Shown here: piece after piece, positions 50,441 to 58,878 of the stretch
Position numbering within the stretch: position 1 is the stretch's first letter
Layout of the letters: each line of letters begins with the position of its first letter
Assembly (NCBI GenBank): GCA_045541915.1
Contig: JAZQJZ010000011.1
Span: 1-64,000 of the forward strand
Direction of reading: 5' to 3'
Length of the DNA: 64,000 nt
Source: RGIG5579 sp045541915
GTDB lineage: Bacteria; Bacillota; Clostridia; Oscillospirales; SIG627
Made by a program: the position numbers and the translations under genes
Notes under the pieces: model-generated
What the model was told of the DNA's origin: nothing
What the model saw: only the letters and a program-made list of their open reading frames with translations
The model's database searches: none

Positions 50441-50773
50441 TTACTCCTCCATCGGATTTGCAGTCAAACGGATCAAAAGATCCATCCGATCCGGCTGTGT
50501 GCCCGAAAGGGCGGCCTTGTTGGTATGAATCTGCCCGCATTTTTTGCATTTGTAAATAATTTGAAATCCTTTTTTCGCATGAGGAAGGGCCGAAATGGGC
50601 ACCAGAACACCGCCGCAGGTATTCTTCCGATCCCCGGGGAATACATCCACGTGCAGGGAATGAAGGCACTGGGGGCAGTGATCCCGACTGGTCACACCGT
50701 TGGGCAAAACCCTCTCTCCGCAGTGAACGCAGATAAATCCCTCATCGTTTTTCTGAAACCGTTTTTCTTCCAT
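50441..50773 (-). CDS. RNHCP-type zinc-ribbon protein
   Basis: A 110-residue protein with several Cys pairs: CVHCGE (about 15), RDHCPQC (about 31-37), CGG and KCKKCGQIHTNK (about 75-87). It matches the RNHCP domain family, whose name-giving motif appears here as RDHCP. Function is unknown, probably RNA- or zinc-related. Tightly packed between the phosphopantetheinyl transferase gene (directly adjacent) and ftsK. Confidence 0.8.
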   Translation of the reverse strand: MEEKRFQKNDEGFICVHCGERVLPNGVTSRDHCPQCLHSLHVDVFPGDRKNTCGGVLVPISALPHAKKGFQIIYKCKKCGQIHTNKAALSGTQPDRMDLLIRLTANPMEE

Positions 50774-51277
50774 TCAATCTTCCTTTTGGGCCACCGTGAT
50801 CCGAAATCCCTCCAGAGAAAGGGTATCCAGGGAATAAAAATCGCCGTTCAAGGTGGCTTTTTCCTTCAAAACACGTGTCTGCAGCGCATCGGATAAGCCC
50901 ACTCCCGTCAATTTCCCCACCGCTTCCCTTGCTGTCCAAACCAGGGCAAAGGGCATTTTCTTCTCTTCCGGGGAAAAGTACCGGTGGGCCACCCGGGGAC
51001 GATCCTCCGTCTCCCTCTCGCAATCCACACCCACCGGGCGTGGCGCAAAGGCAAAGACCAGGTAGTCCCCCGCGTGGGAAAGGGAAAGGTGATACGGGGC
51101 AAAATCTTCAAAATAAGGCTTTCCTCTTTCATCAAAGAGCACCTTTTTCTCTTGTTCTCCCAGCTGACGGCAAAAAGCATCCACCGCCAAGGGCAAAAGC
51201 CGACGGGAGGCAAATTTTGCCTCCCCGTCGGTTCGGTAACAAATCAGAATCAGATCATTCTTCCTCTTCAGAAGCAT
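50774..51277 (-). CDS. 4'-phosphopantetheinyl transferase (Sfp-like)
   Basis: A roughly 167-residue Sfp/HetI-type enzyme that attaches the phosphopantetheine arm of CoA to carrier proteins. Motifs: GKPYFEDFAPYHLSLSHAGDY, PVGVDCERE (metal ligands Asp and Glu) and ALVWTAREAVGKLTGVGL, with Arg in place of the usual Lys of KEA. Sfp-family members serve acyl carrier, nonribosomal peptide or polyketide proteins, none of which is in view. The start is uncertain: the ATG at 51277 overlaps gyrA by 23 bp; a CTG at about 51,250 after AGAGGAAG would give the LILICYR start usual for the family. Confidence 0.8.
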   Translation of the reverse strand: MLLKRKNDLILICYRTDGEAKFASRRLLPLAVDAFCRQLGEQEKKVLFDERGKPYFEDFAPYHLSLSHAGDYLVFAFAPRPVGVDCERETEDRPRVAHRYFSPEEKKMPFALVWTAREAVGKLTGVGLSDALQTRVLKEKATLNGDFYSLDTLSLEGFRITVAQKED

Positions 51278-53822
51278 TCTCTGTTTCGTCCTCCATTTCA
51301 TCTGCCGTCTCGGGAAGATCCGGCACCTCCTCATCGGAGAGCACCTCGTCCGATTCCTCGGCATTTTCCGCATCCTTTTCGATCTCTTCCTCATTGACCA
51401 CTCTCTGGAAGGAGATCAATCTCTCGCCCTCCTCGGGGCGCATCACGTAAATACCGCTGGAATTTCTTCCCACCAGAGAGATCTTCTCTGCGTGCACGCG
51501 GATCAGCTTTCCGTCGGAGGAAATGAGGATCAGGTCATCCTCCTCGTTCACAGCGGCAATGCCTACCAGTCTTTCGCCGGCCTTTCCGCCCAGCTTCTGG
51601 CAACGCATACCCTTACCGCCGCGGTGCTTGGCGGCAAAGTCATCAAAGCTGCTGCGCTTGCCCACACCGTTATCCGACATGGTCACAAGGCTTCTTTCTT
51701 CCTTCTGGTCAATGGCAAGAGCGCCGCAGATCTCCTCATCCTGGGCAAGGCGCATAGCGCGGACACCTCTTGCGGTTCTGCCCATAAGGCGGATCTCACT
51801 TTCGTGGAAGCGTACGGCAAGACCGTTTGTGGCGGCCACAAACAGATCTCCCTCACCCTCGGTCTTGTTCACAAAGAGAAGCTCATCGGATTCGTTTAAG
51901 GTGATGGCCTTCACGCCGTCCCGGCGAATGTGCCGGAAGAGCTTCAAGGGCGTTCTCTTGACAAAGCCACATTTTGTTACAAAGGATAAGGTCTCCTCGG
52001 TATTGATCTTGGGAACGGAAAGGAAGGCGGTGATCTTTTCGCCCTCTTTTAAGTTCAGAACGTTTACAAGGTTGGTTCCCTTGGCGGTACGGCTGGCTTC
52101 GGGGATCTCATAGCACTTTTTCACATAGAGTCTGCCGAAGTTGGAGAAGAAGAACACAAAGTTATGGGAATGGCTCACCAAAAGATCCCGAATGGAGTCC
52201 TCCTCCTTGGTGGTCAGAGCGCGCATACCCTTACCGCCGGTATGCTGAGCCTGGTAGTCGGAAAGCTTCTGGCGCTTGATGTAACCGGCATGGGTCACAG
52301 TGATCACAGCCTTGTGCTTTTCGATCAGATCCTCCAGAACAATATCGTCTGCCGCCTGCTCAATGGTGGTTCTTCTTTCGTCACCGAATCTGCGGCGGAT
52401 CTCAAGCAATTCGTCCTTCAATACGCCAAGGAGCTTTTCCCGGTCTGCCAGAATGGCCTGGAGCTTTTCCACCAGAGCCTGCTTTTCTGCCATTTCCTCC
52501 AGGATCTTTTCAATTTCAAGACCGGCAAGACGGCCCAGGGGCATTTCCACAATGGCCTGGCCCTGCACATCGGAAAGACCAAATCTTGCAATCAGGGCTG
52601 CCTTGGCTTCTGCCACAGTCTTGTGGCTGCGGATGATGCGGATCACCTCTTCAATGTTATCAATGGCGATCTTATAGCCCTCTAAAATGTGAAGTCTTGC
52701 CAGAGCCTTGTCCAGATCGAACTTGGTTCTTCTGGAGGTGACCTCCTCCTGGTGCTCCAGGTAGTATTTGAGCATCTGCTTTAAGGAAAGGGTCTTGGGC
52801 TCGCCCTTGACCAGCGCCAGCATATTCATAGCGAAGGTATCCTGAAGCTGGGAATACTTATAAAGCAGATTGAGGATCACTTCCCGGTTCACATCGTGGC
52901 GCAGTTCAATGACAATGCGGATCTTACCCTTGCAGCTTTCGTCACGCAGATCCACAATGCCCTCAATGCGCTTGTCCTTCACCAAATCCGCAATGCCGGA
53001 AACCAGATTGGACTTGTTCACCTGATAGGGAATCTCATCCACAATGATGCACTCCCGTTTTCCGTGGGTCTCAAAGTGGGTGCGGGCGCGCATCAGAACC
53101 TTGCCGCGGCCGGTGAGATATGCCTGCTCGATTCCGTTGGTACCGTAAATTTTAGCGGCAGTGGGGAAGTCCGGGCCCTTCACAAAGGCCATCAGATCCC
53201 TTACCTCTGCCTCGGGGTGATCCATCAGATAGATCACCGCATCGATCACCTCGCAAAGATTGTGAGGGGGAATGTTGGTTGCCATACCCACCGCAATACC
53301 CACAGAGCCGTTGCAAAGAAGGTTGGGGAAGCGGCTGGGGAGCACGGTAGGCTCCTTTAATTTGTTATCAAAGTTGGGGGTAAAATCCACCACGTCCTTT
53401 TCAATGTCCTGGAGCATGGAGTTGGCCATTTTGGCCATTCTTGCCTCGGTGTAACGGTAGGCAGCGGCGCCGTCACCGTCAATGTTACCGAAGTTACCGT
53501 GTCCCTCAATGAGAGGATAGCGCATGGAAAAGCTCTGAGCCAGGCGTACCATGGCATCGTACACCGCCGCGTCTCCGTGGGGGTGGTAGTGACCCAGCAC
53601 ATTACCCACCGTGGTGGCGGATTTGCGGAAGGGCTTATCGCTTGTGAGCTTATCCTCATACATCGCGTAAAGGATTCTGCGGTGAACGGGCTTTAAGCCG
53701 TCACGCACGTCAGGCAGGGCTCGGCCCACGATCACGCTGGCAGAATAATCAATAAAGCTACGCTTGATCTCCTTGACAATATCCACATGGTCAATCTTCT
53801 GACCCAATAAATTCAGTTCCAT
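51255..53822 (-). CDS. gyrA: DNA gyrase subunit A
   Basis: An 855-residue type IIA topoisomerase subunit. The DNA-cleavage winged helix contains HYHPHGDAAVYDAMVR (quinolone region, Ala at the E. coli Ser83 position, Asp87 kept) and the catalytic Tyr in GAAAYRYTEARM, near 123. Six C-terminal blades wrap DNA. The GyrA-box position reads YQAQHTGGKGMRAL rather than Q-R/K-R-G-G-R/K-G. A long acidic tail (about 800-855) ends the protein. Separated from gyrB by 247 bp with DnaA boxes. Confidence 0.96.
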   Translation of the reverse strand: MELNLLGQKIDHVDIVKEIKRSFIDYSASVIVGRALPDVRDGLKPVHRRILYAMYEDKLTSDKPFRKSATTVGNVLGHYHPHGDAAVYDAMVRLAQSFSMRYPLIEGHGNFGNIDGDGAAAYRYTEARMAKMANSMLQDIEKDVVDFTPNFDNKLKEPTVLPSRFPNLLCNGSVGIAVGMATNIPPHNLCEVIDAVIYLMDHPEAEVRDLMAFVKGPDFPTAAKIYGTNGIEQAYLTGRGKVLMRARTHFETHGKRECIIVDEIPYQVNKSNLVSGIADLVKDKRIEGIVDLRDESCKGKIRIVIELRHDVNREVILNLLYKYSQLQDTFAMNMLALVKGEPKTLSLKQMLKYYLEHQEEVTSRRTKFDLDKALARLHILEGYKIAIDNIEEVIRIIRSHKTVAEAKAALIARFGLSDVQGQAIVEMPLGRLAGLEIEKILEEMAEKQALVEKLQAILADREKLLGVLKDELLEIRRRFGDERRTTIEQAADDIVLEDLIEKHKAVITVTHAGYIKRQKLSDYQAQHTGGKGMRALTTKEEDSIRDLLVSHSHNFVFFFSNFGRLYVKKCYEIPEASRTAKGTNLVNVLNLKEGEKITAFLSVPKINTEETLSFVTKCGFVKRTPLKLFRHIRRDGVKAITLNESDELLFVNKTEGEGDLFVAATNGLAVRFHESEIRLMGRTARGVRAMRLAQDEEICGALAIDQKEERSLVTMSDNGVGKRSSFDDFAAKHRGGKGMRCQKLGGKAGERLVGIAAVNEEDDLILISSDGKLIRVHAEKISLVGRNSSGIYVMRPEEGERLISFQRVVNEEEIEKDAENAEESDEVLSDEEVPDLPETADEMEDETENASEEEE

Positions 53823-53987
53823 TCAAGGATTCCTTTCTTTTGTAGGGAAAAAACTGTTTCACAAATTTACGTTTCACAAACATTTTTTTCTCTTTTTGCT
53901 GTGAAAATTTTTGGGGAAAGGGCCGCCTCTTTTTTTCCGATGCCGGGAAAACCCCAGTCAAAGTGCGCTTTTTTTTCTCTTTCCCTC

Positions 53988-54068
53988 TGTGGATCACAGT
54001 TATCCACAGGCTGTGGAAAACTCCGCCGAAAAGGGGAGTTTCACACACAATCCACAGACTTTTCCACA
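53988..54068. promoter_or_regulatory. DnaA-box cluster between gyrB and gyrA
   Basis: TTATCCACA (54000-54008), TGTGGAAAA (54012-54020, inverted) and TTTTCCACA (54060-54068) fit TTWTNCACA; TGTGGATCA (53988-53996) and CAATCCACA (54048-54056) are near matches. Five in 81 bp. DnaA could control gyrA or the cluster could be part of the origin system. Confidence 0.75.
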
Positions 54069-54069
54069 G

Positions 54070-56112
54070 TTAGATGTCCAAATTCTGAACGTATTTCACA
54101 TTTTGCTCGATAAATTCCCGTCTGGGCTCTACCTTGTCACCCATGAGAAGGGAGAAGGTCTCGTCTGCCGCGTAAGCGTCCTCAATGCTCACGGAAATGA
54201 GGGTTCTGGTTTCCGGATCCATGGTGGTTTCCCAAAGCTGATCCGCGTCCATTTCACCAAGACCCTTGTATCGCTCAGCCTGGGCATTGTCGCCCATTCT
54301 GGCAATGATCTCATCTCTCTCCTCATCGGAGAAGGCATATTCCTGCTGCTTTCCCTTGAACACCTTGTAAAGAGGGGGCATGGCGCAGAATACGTGGCCC
54401 TGTTCGATCAGCGGCTTCATATGCCGGAAGAAGAAGGTGAGAAGAAGGGTCTTAATGTGAGCGCCGTCCACGTCCGCATCCGCCATGAGAATGATCTTGC
54501 CGTAGCGGAGCTTTTCAATGTCAAAATCATCGCCGATGCCGCAGCCCAGCGCCTGAATGATGGGCACGATCTGGGTGGAAGCATAAACCCGGTCAAGGCG
54601 CGCCTTTTCCACGTTCAAAATCTTTCCTCGCAGGGGCAAAATGGCCTGGTACTTGGAATCTCTTCCGTCCTTGGCCGTACCACCTGCAGAGTCTCCCTCT
54701 ACAAAGAACACCTCGGATTTGGCCGGATCCTTTTCCTGGCAGTCTGCCAGCTTTCCGGGGAGAGAGCCGGATTCCAGAGGGGATTTTCTGCGGCTGGCCT
54801 CTCTTGCCTTCTTGGCCGCTTCTCTGGCGCGGTTGGCCGCCAGTGCTTTTTCAATGAGGTTTTTAGCCACCGAGGGATTTTCCTCGAAGTATTCACCCAG
54901 CTTTGTGGTAATAAGAGAATCCACCAGGGGACGGATCTCCACATTGCCCAGCTTTGTTTTCGTCTGACCCTCAAACTGGGTCTCCTCCACCTTCACGGAA
55001 AGAACGCAGGTCAAACCTTCTCTTACGTCCTCGCCGGAAAAGTTCTTATCCCCGTCCTTTAAGTAGCCGTAACGCTTTCCGTATTCATTAAATACCTTGG
55101 TCAGTCCCGTCTTAAAGCCGGTTTCGTGAGTACCGCCCTCGGGGGTATGAATGTTATTGGCAAAGGATAAGGTCATATCCTGGTAACCGTCGTTATATTG
55201 CAGAGCCACCTCTGCCATACAGCCCTTTGCCTCCGTGGAAAGATAGATCACGTTTTCATGCAAAAGGTTGCATCTTTTTTTCTCGTTTAAGTAGGAAACA
55301 AAGCTCTTGATACCGCCTTCAAAGCAGAGCTTATTGTATTTCTTTTCCTTTTCCTTCTTGTAGTAGCCGCCGTCCTCCCGTTCCTCGTCGTCCTCGTCTA
55401 CCACATCCTCTTCCGACACAAGGCCGCTGGCAAGAGCGGCTTCCTCGGCACTTCTGCCGTCAAAATCTCTCTCGTCGAAAAATTCAATGGTCACACCGGC
55501 CGTTAGGAAGGCCTGCTCACGGAGACGGTTCAGCACAGTGGTATAGTCAAATTCCAGCTCGGTGAAAATTTCCCGATCGGGCATAAAATGAACGAAAAGG
55601 CCGTGCTTTTCCGTTTCCCCTAAGCACTTGATACCTCTTGCCACCTTGCCTCGCTCAAATCGCTCGGTGTATTCCTTTCCGTCGTAGCAGTTGACCACTT
55701 CCATCCATTCGCTCAGGGCATTGACCACAGATGCGCCCACACCGTGCAGACCACCGGAAATCTTGTAACCGCCGCCACCGAATTTACCGCCGGCGTGAAG
55801 CACGGTAAAGACCACCTCCAGAGTGGGGATCCCCATTTTCGGGTGCATTCCTGCGGGAACGCCGCGGCCATTGTCCTGCACACTGACAGAGCCGTCCTGG
55901 TGCAGTCTTACCGTAATGGTATCGCATCTTCCGGCAAGAGCCTCGTCAATGGAGTTGTCCACAATCTCATAAATGAGATGATGAAGGCCTCTCTGACCGG
56001 TAGAGCCAATATACATACCCGGTCTCTTTCGAACTGCCTCCAGTCCTTCCAGGACCTGGATCTGATTTTCATCATACGTGGTTGTGACCTGAGAAAAATC
56101 TTTTTGTTCCAA
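54070..56112 (-). CDS. gyrB: DNA gyrase subunit B
   Basis: A 680-residue gyrase ATPase subunit. The GHKL ATPase shows EIVDNSIDEALAG, VQDNGRGVP and GLHGVGASVVNAL; the transducer follows; the TOPRIM part has FFVEGDSAGGTAKDGRD, LPLRGKILNVEKA and ILMADADVDGAHI. It is about 40 residues longer than usual through an acidic/Lys-rich insertion near 213-245 (EEDVVDEDDEEREDGG, then KKEKEKKYNK). Ends at the DnaA-box cluster. Confidence 0.97.
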   Translation of the reverse strand: MEQKDFSQVTTTYDENQIQVLEGLEAVRKRPGMYIGSTGQRGLHHLIYEIVDNSIDEALAGRCDTITVRLHQDGSVSVQDNGRGVPAGMHPKMGIPTLEVVFTVLHAGGKFGGGGYKISGGLHGVGASVVNALSEWMEVVNCYDGKEYTERFERGKVARGIKCLGETEKHGLFVHFMPDREIFTELEFDYTTVLNRLREQAFLTAGVTIEFFDERDFDGRSAEEAALASGLVSEEDVVDEDDEEREDGGYYKKEKEKKYNKLCFEGGIKSFVSYLNEKKRCNLLHENVIYLSTEAKGCMAEVALQYNDGYQDMTLSFANNIHTPEGGTHETGFKTGLTKVFNEYGKRYGYLKDGDKNFSGEDVREGLTCVLSVKVEETQFEGQTKTKLGNVEIRPLVDSLITTKLGEYFEENPSVAKNLIEKALAANRAREAAKKAREASRRKSPLESGSLPGKLADCQEKDPAKSEVFFVEGDSAGGTAKDGRDSKYQAILPLRGKILNVEKARLDRVYASTQIVPIIQALGCGIGDDFDIEKLRYGKIILMADADVDGAHIKTLLLTFFFRHMKPLIEQGHVFCAMPPLYKVFKGKQQEYAFSDEERDEIIARMGDNAQAERYKGLGEMDADQLWETTMDPETRTLISVSIEDAYAADETFSLLMGDKVEPRREFIEQNVKYVQNLDI

Positions 56113-56130
56113 AATGTTATTCCTTCCGTT

Positions 56131-56409
56131 TCATAGGATTGATTTACTTGATTTACAGGACTCTGCAAGGGATTTTGCAGAGCGCGATGAGGAATAGAGA
56201 CTGTCTTTTCCGTAAGAATTGCAAAGAACCAGGGAATTGACCTGGCGCAAAGCCTTTTTCGCCGGAACGGAATCGCCCTTTTCACTCATTTTTCGAAGAA
56301 AGCGACGAGTGGTATTCCGCAGCGTCGCCGTTTCTGCATTGAGAATGAGAACCACCTTTTTGTTTGGGATGCTATTTCCGTCTCCCAGATCCAAAAATGG
56401 CATTTTCAT
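56131..56409 (-). CDS. remB: RemB-like DUF370 protein (YaaB)
   Basis: A 92-residue protein with FLDLGDGNSIPNKKVVLILNAE, resembling the FLHIGEDYVVPLKDVIAILD start of B. subtilis RemB/YaaB, and in the same recF-yaaB-gyrB position. RemA/RemB proteins are small DNA-binding oligomers affecting extracellular matrix genes. The C-terminal Ser-rich half is poorly conserved. The ATG overlaps the recF stop by 4 bp. Confidence 0.75.
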   Translation of the reverse strand: MKMPFLDLGDGNSIPNKKVVLILNAETATLRNTTRRFLRKMSEKGDSVPAKKALRQVNSLVLCNSYGKDSLYSSSRSAKSLAESCKSSKSIL

Positions 56410-57500
56410 CGGGAAAAACCTCCGTTTTCTACCAGGATCTTCCGATCCACAAAGGAAAAATCCTCCTCGTCCGTGCCGGTCAGGATCACCTGCTTTCCCA
56501 CAAGGCCGCCGGTGATATAAGCCCTTCGATCCGGGTCCAGTTCACTGAGCACGTCGTCCAAAAGATACACCGGATTTTGCCCGGTCATTTTTCGGGAAAT
56601 TTCCCCTTCTGCCAATTTCAGCGCCAAAATAGCGCTTCTTTGCTGCCCTTGTGAGGCAAAGCCTCTGGCCGGATAAGAATTGATGGAAACGGCCAGATCG
56701 TCCCGGTGAACGCCCTTTTGAGTAAAGCCGTATTTTTGGTCCATGGCAAAGGATTGCGCCAGAACCTTTTTGTATTCTTCTTCCATTTCTTCCCGGGATA
56801 AGCCCTCTTTGTAAACATCACTGTCATAAGATAAGGTCATCTCTTCCAGACCTTGGCTGATCCGTGAAAAATGTGCCGGAGCAAACAGATCCAATTCCTT
56901 GATGTAATCGGCACGCAAGCAGGCAATTTTCACACTCACCTGGGAAAGCCTTTCTTCCCAAACGGAAAACAGCTCTCTGGGAATGTTTTTTTTCGTGCTT
57001 TGCTTTAACAGCGCCGCTCTTTGTGCTTCGATCTTATTGAATTCATTTAAAAGGGATGCATAATACGGCCGGAGCTGGCAAATAGCACTGTCAATAAAGC
57101 TTCTCCGTTTGCCGGGGCCGTCTTTGATGAGAGACAGGTGCTCCGGGCAAAACAAAACCACCCGGAAAAGTCCCAAAAAATCACTGAGCTTCTGCAGTCG
57201 GATCCCGTTTTTCTGAATCTCTTTCCCTTCCTTTTCGTGAAGGGTCATGGAGATCTCAAAGGGAAGTCCCTCGCCGGAAACGGTGGCCTTCACCTCTGCC
57301 TTTTCTTCTCCGTGGCAGATCAGATCCCGATATCGGGGATTGCGAAAACTCTTTCCGCAAGCAAGCAGATAGATTCCCTCCACCAAATTGGTTTTTCCCT
57401 GGGCGTTTTTTCCCAGAAGAACATTACTTCCCGGGGAAAAGGTAACCTCGGCGCAGGAGATATTGCGAAAATTTTTTACCTGAATATGATCCAGTATCAT
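56406..57500 (-). CDS. recF: DNA replication and repair protein RecF
   Basis: A 364-residue SMC-like ATPase that loads RecA at gaps. Walker A VLLGKNAQGKTNLVEGIYLL (about 31-50), the signature-like FASQGQQRSAILALKLAE (about 279-296) and Walker B NPVYLLDDVLSELDPDRR (about 306-323) are all present. The ATG shares a base with the dnaN stop (TGATG). Standard length. Confidence 0.96.
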   Translation of the reverse strand: MILDHIQVKNFRNISCAEVTFSPGSNVLLGKNAQGKTNLVEGIYLLACGKSFRNPRYRDLICHGEEKAEVKATVSGEGLPFEISMTLHEKEGKEIQKNGIRLQKLSDFLGLFRVVLFCPEHLSLIKDGPGKRRSFIDSAICQLRPYYASLLNEFNKIEAQRAALLKQSTKKNIPRELFSVWEERLSQVSVKIACLRADYIKELDLFAPAHFSRISQGLEEMTLSYDSDVYKEGLSREEMEEEYKKVLAQSFAMDQKYGFTQKGVHRDDLAVSINSYPARGFASQGQQRSAILALKLAEGEISRKMTGQNPVYLLDDVLSELDPDRRAYITGGLVGKQVILTGTDEEDFSFVDRKILVENGGFSR

Positions 57501-58618
57501 CAGTTCAATTTCAGCGGCACGACCATATAGTAGAACGAATCGGTTTCAGGGCTTGTAATGGCCATTCCGGAGAAGGGACTGGTCAGTTCCAGTACCACCT
57601 CCTGGGCATCGCTTTGAGCGGCACCGCGAAGGGCATCCAATAAAAACTTATTGTTAAAACCAACCAGCATTTCCTCGCCCTCAACTTTGCAAAGGATCTC
57701 CTCATCGATCTTTCCGTTGGCCGTGGTGCATTTTACCTGCAGCGCATCGGAAAGAACCTGGAGACGAATAGGGCTCTTGGCTCTCTCGTCAATGAGAAGA
57801 GCACATCTTTCAAAGCAGGAAATGGTGGAAGCAAGATCCACTCTTACCCGAGTTTTAAATTCCTTGGGAAGGCTCTTGGCATAATCAATGTAATCTCCAT
57901 CCACATAGCGGGAGAAGAAATAAAAATCCTCAAAGGCAAAGATAATGTGCCGACGGGCCAATTCCACCCGAACATTTGCCTCTTCATCGGAAAGAAGACG
58001 GATCAATTCCTGGAGGGTCTTGGCCGGAACCACAAAGCGCACGTCCATCGCCAAGCCGGAAATGCACTCCTCATCCCGAATGGCAATGCGATAGCCGTCG
58101 CATCCGCAAAGACGCAGTTTTTCTCCTCTTGTTTCAAAGAGAACACCGGTGAGAATGGGTCTTTGATCAATGACCGCGCAAGCGAAGATCACCTGCTGGA
58201 GCATTTTCTTCAAAATTCCCTGCTTGATCTCAAATTTCTTATCACCGGCCAGCATGGGCATGGAAGGGAAGGCGTCTCCGGTCATACCCAGAATTTCAAA
58301 TTTGGTATTGCCGGTAGAAATGGTGGTGACAAAATTGGCGTCATTGGCAATGGTGATCTCTCCATCCGGGAGAGAGCGGATCATGGAATTGATCTTCACT
58401 GCATCCAGAAGAATGCTGCCCTCCTCCAAAATTTCTGCTTTGAAGGCTGTTTTCACACCTTTTGTGGTATCAAAGGAGGTGATCACCACTTTTCCCTCTT
58501 CCTTATCGGTTTTAAAGTGCAAACAGGAAAGAGCGGCGTTTGCAGAACGGGAAGAGGTGGCACACAAGCAAGGACTGATGGTTTCCAGTACGGTTTTTTT
58601 ATCGGCACGGATAAACAT
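57500..58618 (-). CDS. dnaN: DNA polymerase III sliding clamp (beta)
   Basis: A 372-residue processivity clamp of three similar folds of about 120 residues. N-terminal MFIRADKKTVLETISPCLCA and the C-terminal PFSGMAITSPETDSFYYMVVPLKLN fit the family ending. Follows dnaA across the oriC region and overlaps recF by one base. Confidence 0.97.
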   Translation of the reverse strand: MFIRADKKTVLETISPCLCATSSRSANAALSCLHFKTDKEEGKVVITSFDTTKGVKTAFKAEILEEGSILLDAVKINSMIRSLPDGEITIANDANFVTTISTGNTKFEILGMTGDAFPSMPMLAGDKKFEIKQGILKKMLQQVIFACAVIDQRPILTGVLFETRGEKLRLCGCDGYRIAIRDEECISGLAMDVRFVVPAKTLQELIRLLSDEEANVRVELARRHIIFAFEDFYFFSRYVDGDYIDYAKSLPKEFKTRVRVDLASTISCFERCALLIDERAKSPIRLQVLSDALQVKCTTANGKIDEEILCKVEGEEMLVGFNNKFLLDALRGAAQSDAQEVVLELTSPFSGMAITSPETDSFYYMVVPLKLN

Positions 58619-58878
58619 AATTCTTTTTCTCCTCGTGCAAAAAATGAATTCTTTTTATTGTTTTCATTATTTCGTATTCGTAGTAGGGACGGTGAATTCT
58701 GTGGATAAGTAAAAAAAGTATGATACTAACGGGTTTTTTCCCGGTTTTTTCTTCCCATTTTTTCTGTGGAGCTCTTTGATTTTCTCCGCCGGATCCACAG
58801 AGGGAAAATCACAGGAAAAAAAGATCTCATTTTCCACATTCTTTTCCACCGCAACTTCACAGAATATTCTGTGGAAAA
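58619..58878. other. oriC: probable replication origin region (dnaA-dnaN gap)
   Basis: 260 bp between dnaN and dnaA, with TGTGGATAA (58700-58708, perfect box inverted), TTTTCCACA (58830-58838) and TGTGGAAAA (58870-58878), plus near matches GGATCCACA (58791), TTTTCCACC (58842) and TGTGGAGCT (58765). An A/T-rich stretch (about 58,640-58,680) next to the perfect box and TAGTAG at 58,681-58,686 could be the unwinding element. Origin assignment rests on gene order and boxes, not on skew. Confidence 0.82.
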
